Below, piece after piece: positions 59,459 through 64,000 of a DNA stretch of 64,000 bases. The position numbers were made by a program, and so were the translations under genes. This DNA comes from Gammaproteobacteria bacterium (GTDB taxonomy: Bacteria; Pseudomonadota; Gammaproteobacteria; Pseudomonadales; Halieaceae), in contig JANSYN010000002.1 in assembly GCA_024742415.1 (NCBI GenBank), positions 1-64,000 on the forward strand. The letters run 5' to 3'. The notes below the pieces were generated by a model, which was given only the letters and a program-made list of their open reading frames with translations, ran no database searches and was not told where the DNA came from. Numbering within the stretch: the stretch's first letter is position 1; each line of letters opens with the position of its first letter.

Positions 59459-60976
59459 ATGCGTAAAGCCAATCCTGTACCGCTGTCGCGACGCGGTTTC
59501 ATTGACGGTGCCAGCAAGTCAGCCATCGCAATTGCCCTGGCACCCATTCTGCAGGCCTGCAGCGACGGCAACGACAACCGGCTGGCCAGCAGCGGCGCAA
59601 CTTCCTACGGACCACTGAGCCCGGTACTGGACAACACCACCGGACTGCCCCTGCTGCGACTACCAGAAGGCTTTAGTTACTCATCCTTTGGCTGGACAGG
59701 CGACATGATGAGTGACGGCACGCTGACACCCGACAGGCACGATGGTATGGCAGTCGTCAGTGGCCAGGGCGGCACGTCCGGCGAGTGTGTGTTGATCCGT
59801 AATCATGAGCGCAGCGTCGTACCTCCCGGCGCACCGCTGCCGCTGATTGGCGACGGGCTCGCGCCAGTCTACGACAACCTGATTTTCCCAGGCGTGCTGG
59901 CTGGCCTTGGCGGAGGCACCACGGCGCTGCGTATGCGCGGCGGACAACTGATTGCCGACAACGCAACCCTGGCCGGCACCATTGCCAACTGCGCCGGTGG
60001 AGCCACCCCCTGGGGAAGCTGGCTAACCTGTGAGGAGACCATCACACTGGGCAGCCTTATTGGCGCACAGGACCATGGCTTCGTATTTGAAGTACCCGAT
60101 CCGGCGCTGGGCGCAGCGTCGGCGATTCCAATCGCGGACATGGGTCTGATGGCGCACGAGGCGGTGGCGGTAGATCCGCGTGATTCCCGTGTTTACCTCA
60201 CAGAAGACAACTCACCCCTTTCAGGCTTCTATCGCTTTACACCCAACGACACCCGCCAGCGCATTGGCAGTTTGGAACAGGGCGGCACCCTTGAGATGTT
60301 AGCTATTGCAGGCCAGCCGGGTGTCGACCTCGCATTAGCCCTGCAGGGCGATGTTTTCGCCGTGCAATGGGTGCCGGTACCCAATCCAACCCAGGGCCCG
60401 GAGGAACTGGTCTCCCCTGCCGATGGTTTCCCGCCGATTCAGGGCGAGGGTCGATCAGGTCCGTTTCTGCAGGGGCAGGCAAATGGTGGCGCCAGTTTCC
60501 GGCGCGGTGAGGGCTGCTGGTATGCTGACGGCGTCGTATACTTTGTTGACACCGCCGGCGGCGCTGCAGGCAAGGGCGCGGTGTGGGCCTATGTGCCGGA
60601 CGACGGCACGCTCACGGCACTCTTTGTTTCACCGGATGCGACCACTGCCGATAACCCCGACAACATCACCGTAAGCCCGCAAGGCGCACTGCTGGTGTGT
60701 GAAGATGGCGGCGGGATCAGCCAGGACAATACCCTGGTGACAGGCACACGCATGCTGGGCATTGCCGCAGACGGCAGTTCGTTCATTTTTGCTGAAAACA
60801 ACATGCTGCTGGATTCCCCGCTACCTGACCGACCACTTATCCTTCCTGCTGATTATCGCGGCAGTGAATGGGCAGGGGCCTGCTTTGACCCGGCCGGCGA
60901 ATTCCTCTTCGTGAACATCCAGACACCGGGCGTTACCTTTGCCATCACCGGGCCCTGGCGCAACGGGCCCTTCTAG
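59459..60976 (+). CDS. Tat-exported DUF839 / PhoX-like protein, second copy
   Basis: A 505-residue protein with a twin-arginine signal (LSRRGFIDG) and LQACSDG lipobox-type site. It carries the PhoX/DUF839 motifs seen in the first copy: NCAGGATPWGSWLTCEE, MAHEAVAVD, VYLTEDNS, RFTP, and NITVSPQGALLVCEDGGG near the end. It is about 100 residues longer than the copy at 42073, and this is nearer to true PhoX length. Secreted calcium/iron phosphatase or related enzyme. A GGGGG ribosome-like run lies 10 bases before the ATG at 59459. Confidence 0.87.
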   Translation: MRKANPVPLSRRGFIDGASKSAIAIALAPILQACSDGNDNRLASSGATSYGPLSPVLDNTTGLPLLRLPEGFSYSSFGWTGDMMSDGTLTPDRHDGMAVVSGQGGTSGECVLIRNHERSVVPPGAPLPLIGDGLAPVYDNLIFPGVLAGLGGGTTALRMRGGQLIADNATLAGTIANCAGGATPWGSWLTCEETITLGSLIGAQDHGFVFEVPDPALGAASAIPIADMGLMAHEAVAVDPRDSRVYLTEDNSPLSGFYRFTPNDTRQRIGSLEQGGTLEMLAIAGQPGVDLALALQGDVFAVQWVPVPNPTQGPEELVSPADGFPPIQGEGRSGPFLQGQANGGASFRRGEGCWYADGVVYFVDTAGGAAGKGAVWAYVPDDGTLTALFVSPDATTADNPDNITVSPQGALLVCEDGGGISQDNTLVTGTRMLGIAADGSSFIFAENNMLLDSPLPDRPLILPADYRGSEWAGACFDPAGEFLFVNIQTPGVTFAITGPWRNGPF

Positions 60977-61049
60977 ATTCACCGAGTAGGACGTCGGGCG
61001 GCGTACTAAAACGAACGCCTTGCAAAAATGGAGTCATTCAGCTGGCCGT

Positions 61050-62324
61050 TTAATCCGCCCTTTGAGGACGGTAGCGCTGCGCCGCCAGCCAGAACAATAC
61101 ACTGCCAGCCACCACGCCCAACATGCTCAAGGCCAGGGCGTAGCGCAGGCCGTAGATGCCGTAGCTGTCCTGCAGCATGTCGCTGGCAAAGCCCACCACC
61201 AGCGGGCCCAAACCCAGGCCCACCAGGTTGAATGCGAACAGGAACAGCGCCGAGGCCTGCGTTCGCAGGTGATCCGGCGCCGCAAACTGGATCGCTGCGT
61301 AGGTCGGCCCGATCCACAACGAGGCGAGGATACCGCCGAGCAACATGAAGATAATTGCGACTGGCACCTTGATTCCCGCAATCTGCCAGAACTGGCTTTC
61401 TGGCCACATCACGAAGGCCAGCATCATCGGCGCCGAGGCCAGGGCGCCCAATGCCGGCAACCATAGCTGCCAGCGATGATCGCGCTGCACCAGTTTATCG
61501 CACAGTACACCGCCGGCGACGGCACCAATAATACCGCCGACCGTACCAACACCACCCAGCAACAGGCCCGCCTCCACCAGGCTCAACTCGTGAATGCGGA
61601 TCAGCAGGCTTGGCGACCAGGCGCCAAGCCCGTAGCCGGACAAGCCGGTCAATGCACCTGCCATGGCAATCAGTACGAAGGCCGGTAAACGCAGCAAGGT
61701 GCTTATGTCCTGGCGAAAATTACCCGCTGGCAAGGCACCCACACGGGGCGGCTCCTTCATCGTGAGCGCCAACAACAGCCCCACCGCAATACCCGGCAGG
61801 CCGAACACCACAAACGCCATGCGCCAGCCATACGCCTCGGCGATTACCGCGCCGCCCAGCATGCCGATCAGCACGCCAAAGTGCGTTCCCGTAGCGTGCA
61901 GGCTCAAGGCGGTAGAACGCTGCTCGGGCGGAAAATACGACGCAATCAGGGAGTGCGAGGGCGGCGTGCCACCGGCTTCACCCACCCCTACGCCTATGCG
62001 CAACAAGGCGAGCTGAGTGAACGTACTGGCCGCAGCACACAGCGCGGTCATGCCACTCCATAGCGTGATCGAGATGGCAATGACGTTGCGGCGCGACCAG
62101 CGATCAGCCAAACGTGCCACAGGAATGCCGAGCGTCGCGTAGAAAAGTGCAAAGGCAAACCCGGTGAGAAAACCCATGGCGGTATCACTGGCGCCGAATT
62201 CTTCCTTGATCGGTTCCAACAGGATGGTCATCAACTGGCGGTCGACGTAGTTCAGAATGTACGTCAAAAACAGGATGAACAGCACATAGTTGCGATAACG
62301 CGGGGTGGATCGAACGCTGGTCAC
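61050..62324 (-). CDS. MFS transporter
   Basis: A 424-residue major facilitator with twelve predicted helices. GTG start at 62324 with AAAGGAAA eight bases before; the open frame beyond has no coding look. The N-half has LNYVDRQLM and ADRWSRRN, and the first half ends in a cytoplasmic loop (PPRVGALPAGNF); the second half has GGVLCDKL, the G-x3-D-R/K-like signature. It is most like the ACS/sugar-phosphate-glucarate or the spinster-type MFS group (SPNS) with VGxGVGExGGTPPSHSLIASYF. The substrate could be an organic anion or a lipid; no further hint. Confidence 0.88.
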   Translation of the reverse strand: MTSVRSTPRYRNYVLFILFLTYILNYVDRQLMTILLEPIKEEFGASDTAMGFLTGFAFALFYATLGIPVARLADRWSRRNVIAISITLWSGMTALCAAASTFTQLALLRIGVGVGEAGGTPPSHSLIASYFPPEQRSTALSLHATGTHFGVLIGMLGGAVIAEAYGWRMAFVVFGLPGIAVGLLLALTMKEPPRVGALPAGNFRQDISTLLRLPAFVLIAMAGALTGLSGYGLGAWSPSLLIRIHELSLVEAGLLLGGVGTVGGIIGAVAGGVLCDKLVQRDHRWQLWLPALGALASAPMMLAFVMWPESQFWQIAGIKVPVAIIFMLLGGILASLWIGPTYAAIQFAAPDHLRTQASALFLFAFNLVGLGLGPLVVGFASDMLQDSYGIYGLRYALALSMLGVVAGSVLFWLAAQRYRPQRAD

Positions 62325-62434
62325 GTGTGCTTTCCTTTTATTTTTTGAGCTGGCGATTCTAATACAGCAGCACACCCAGTAAACCACGGGCAGGCGGTAA
62401 AGCACCCGCGGTTTAATTCGGCACTGCCGCAGGA

Positions 62435-64000
62435 TCAGGGGATGGCAATCTCCGCGGGCGCGCCTGGCCCAAGGGGCAGTCCCAGGAACAGCCACAGCAT
62501 GATCAGCGCCGTACCGACGCCAAGCATCCACAGTGAATAGGGAATCATCATGGCGGTGAGGCTGCCCAGGCCAAAATCCTTCTGCCAGCGCTGGGCAAAG
62601 ACCAGCACCAGGGGAAAGTACACCATGAGCGGCGTAATAATATTGGTGGCGCTGTCGCCCACCCGATAGGCCGCCGTCGCGCCATCCGGGCTCACGCCCA
62701 ACAGCATCAGCATGGGCACCAGTACCGGTGCCAGCAGTGCCCACTTGGCCGAGGCCGAGCCAACAAAGAGATTGAGCGCCGCCGAGAAGAGGACGATCAG
62801 GCCCAGTACGACAGGCAGTGGCAAACTGCTTGCGCGAATCGCGTCGGCACCGTGCACCGCGGTAATCAGGCCCAGGTTCGACCAGCCAAACATGGCGACA
62901 AAATGCGCCGCAAAGAAAGCCAACACCAGGTAGTAGCCCATATCCTTCATGGCATCGGACATCATGTCGACCAGGTCCTGGCTGCTCCTGATGGTGCCCG
63001 CCGCACGACCGTAGCTCCATCCGGCGAGCAGGAAGAGCACCAGGAAGGCCCCCACAAGGGATTTGAAAAACGGCGAAGCAACACTGTACCAGGCGGCGTC
63101 TTGCATCCCGGGGCCGTCATCCAGCAGCGGCGTACCCGGCCCGAACACCATGAGCGCCCAGGCGAAGGCCACCGCGAGTATTGCCCAACCGGCGTGTCGC
63201 AGGCCCTGGCGCTGCGCCGCAGTCAGTGCTGTATCAGTATTCTGGTAGGTGTCTACATCGGCCTGGTTGGCGGCACGCCAGGGGCCAATCCGCGGCTCGA
63301 TGATTTTGTCGGTGACGAACCAGATCACCGGCAGGTACACCAGCAACAGGGCAATGATGAACCACCAGTTGCCGGCGATGTTCATTGACCAGCCGGCCTC
63401 TATACCACCGGCGACATAAGCCGCTTCCGTGATACCAAAGAGCAAGGCGTCGAGCTGCCCTGGCGCAAAGTTCGCGGAAAACCCCCCCGATACCCCGGCA
63501 AAGCCGACGGCAATGCCCAGCAGCGGATTGCGCCCGGCCGCGGCAAAGATAATGGCAGCCAGGGGAATCACGACAACGTAGCCGGCGTCTGCGGCATGGT
63601 TGGACAGCATTGCAATCAACGCAACAAAGGGCGTGAGCAGGTGTGTGGGAGCGTTACCCAATGCTGCGCGGATGGCGCTGGAAAACAACCCGGAGCGCTC
63701 GGCAACCCCGGCGCCAAGCATGACCACCAACACATAGCCCAGCGGGTGGAAGTGTGTGAATGTCTGTGGCATCTCTACCCACAGGCGCTGTATATTGCCT
63801 GCGCTGAGCAAACTCACCGCATGCTCGACGCGCGGGTTGCCGGCGGCGTCCAACTGCGTAGGGTGCACCGCGGACAGGTCAAAGACATCGCACAGCACCG
63901 AGACCGCGATCAGCCCCAGCGTCAGGTAGAAAAAGATAAACACCGGGTCAGGCAGCCGGTTGCCCGTGCGTTCAATCCAGCCCAAAAATCGGTTGGACGC
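62435..64000 (-). CDS. AbgT-family transporter, 5' end beyond the window
   Basis: At least 521 residues, open to the window edge; the frame reads ASNRFLGWIERTGNRLPDPVFIFFY at its start, so only a few N-terminal residues are missing. It has the AbgT pattern: HPLGYVLVVMLGAGVAERSGLFS, SNHAADAGYVVVIPLAA, GVSGGFSANFAPGQLDALLFG, FAAHFVAMFGWSNLG and NLFVGSASAKWALLAPVLVPM. AbgT proteins bring in p-aminobenzoyl-glutamate or export sulfonamide-type drugs using Na+ or proton. It lies behind the MFS gene in the same direction with a 110-bp spacer. Confidence 0.9.
   Translation of the reverse strand, partial: ASNRFLGWIERTGNRLPDPVFIFFYLTLGLIAVSVLCDVFDLSAVHPTQLDAAGNPRVEHAVSLLSAGNIQRLWVEMPQTFTHFHPLGYVLVVMLGAGVAERSGLFSSAIRAALGNAPTHLLTPFVALIAMLSNHAADAGYVVVIPLAAIIFAAAGRNPLLGIAVGFAGVSGGFSANFAPGQLDALLFGITEAAYVAGGIEAGWSMNIAGNWWFIIALLLVYLPVIWFVTDKIIEPRIGPWRAANQADVDTYQNTDTALTAAQRQGLRHAGWAILAVAFAWALMVFGPGTPLLDDGPGMQDAAWYSVASPFFKSLVGAFLVLFLLAGWSYGRAAGTIRSSQDLVDMMSDAMKDMGYYLVLAFFAAHFVAMFGWSNLGLITAVHGADAIRASSLPLPVVLGLIVLFSAALNLFVGSASAKWALLAPVLVPMLMLLGVSPDGATAAYRVGDSATNIITPLMVYFPLVLVFAQRWQKDFGLGSLTAMMIPYSLWMLGVGTALIMLWLFLGLPLGPGAPAEIAIP

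Noticed and set aside
62325-63020. N-terminal extension of the MFS frame
   Set aside because: It lies over the AbgT gene in another frame of the same strand; the transporter begins normally at the GTG at 62324 with a ribosome site.

Overview
The window looks like chromosome of a marine, aerobic, lipid- and ring-degrading gammaproteobacterium, most like the Halieaceae (OM60/NOR5) and other Cellvibrionales. This is an inference from content: moderately high GC, several short-chain dehydrogenases, a TonB-dependent receptor, two DUF3604 proteins, two DUF839/PhoX-like proteins, GMC oxidoreductases and a PhyH dioxygenase. I saw no tRNA, rRNA, CRISPR array, complete insertion sequence or prophage.

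Layout. 0.1-2 kb: a DUF3293 protein, a hypothetical protein and a secreted protein with a PEP-CTERM-like tail. 2.2-13.3 kb: a probable catabolic island with an AraC-type regulator, a five-gene minus-strand series (TonB receptor, cupin, two SDRs, a VOC-VOC-SRPBCC fusion) and, divergently, a DUF3604 protein and a Tat-exported GMC oxidoreductase. A remnant of a sugar-nucleotide-type epimerase lies in the divergent spacer. 13.5-20.4 kb: housekeeping and lone genes (histone-H1-like protein, phosphate-selective-type porin, ppnP, exported metallo-beta-lactamase fold, fatty acid hydroxylase-type protein, FKBP, SDR, His-rich periplasmic protein). 20.8-29.2 kb: five exported proteins with few recognisable domains (RTX/thrombospondin-3 repeats, two orphans, a TSP3 lipoprotein, a beta-propeller lipoprotein). 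29.3-35 kb: two overlapping paralogous glycosyltransferases, each with a beta-rich domain inserted between its GT-B halves, and a GMC oxidoreductase. 35.4-39.4 kb: a compact three-gene unit (Na/Pi cotransporter, beta-CASP RNase-like, LOG family). 39.6-50.5 kb: two HupE/UreJ-type proteins, VOC, DUF839, group II truncated globin, SDR plus DUF7064/7065 protein, SGNH hydrolase, arylsulfotransferase-like protein and a second DUF3604 protein.

The most striking part is 51.0-58.0 kb: a full set of parts for moving electrons across the cell envelope. There is a NapC/NirT-type tetraheme quinol dehydrogenase (inner membrane), a DmsE/MtrA-type decaheme cytochrome (periplasm), an MtrB/PioB-type outer-membrane barrel and an OmcA/MtrC-type lipoprotein with exactly ten CxxCH motifs (surface). 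A small monoheme c-type protein lies beside them. MtrA, MtrB and MtrC are in A-B-C order on the minus strand, with an ATGA overlap between A and B; the NapC gene is divergent. A near-perfect FNR-type site (TTGAC-GCAG-ATCAA) sits in the shared promoter region. Such conduits are well known in Shewanella and iron oxidisers; one in a genome that otherwise looks like an aerobic lipid degrader is the point of interest. The window ends with a PhyH dioxygenase pair, a second DUF839 protein, an MFS transporter and an AbgT-family transporter cut by the window edge.

A second theme is the spacers: at least seven contain short perfect or near-perfect direct repeats (units of 7, 7, 8, 11, 12, 13 and 15 bp, all unrelated in sequence). 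One array runs up to the ribosome-binding position of the PhyH gene.
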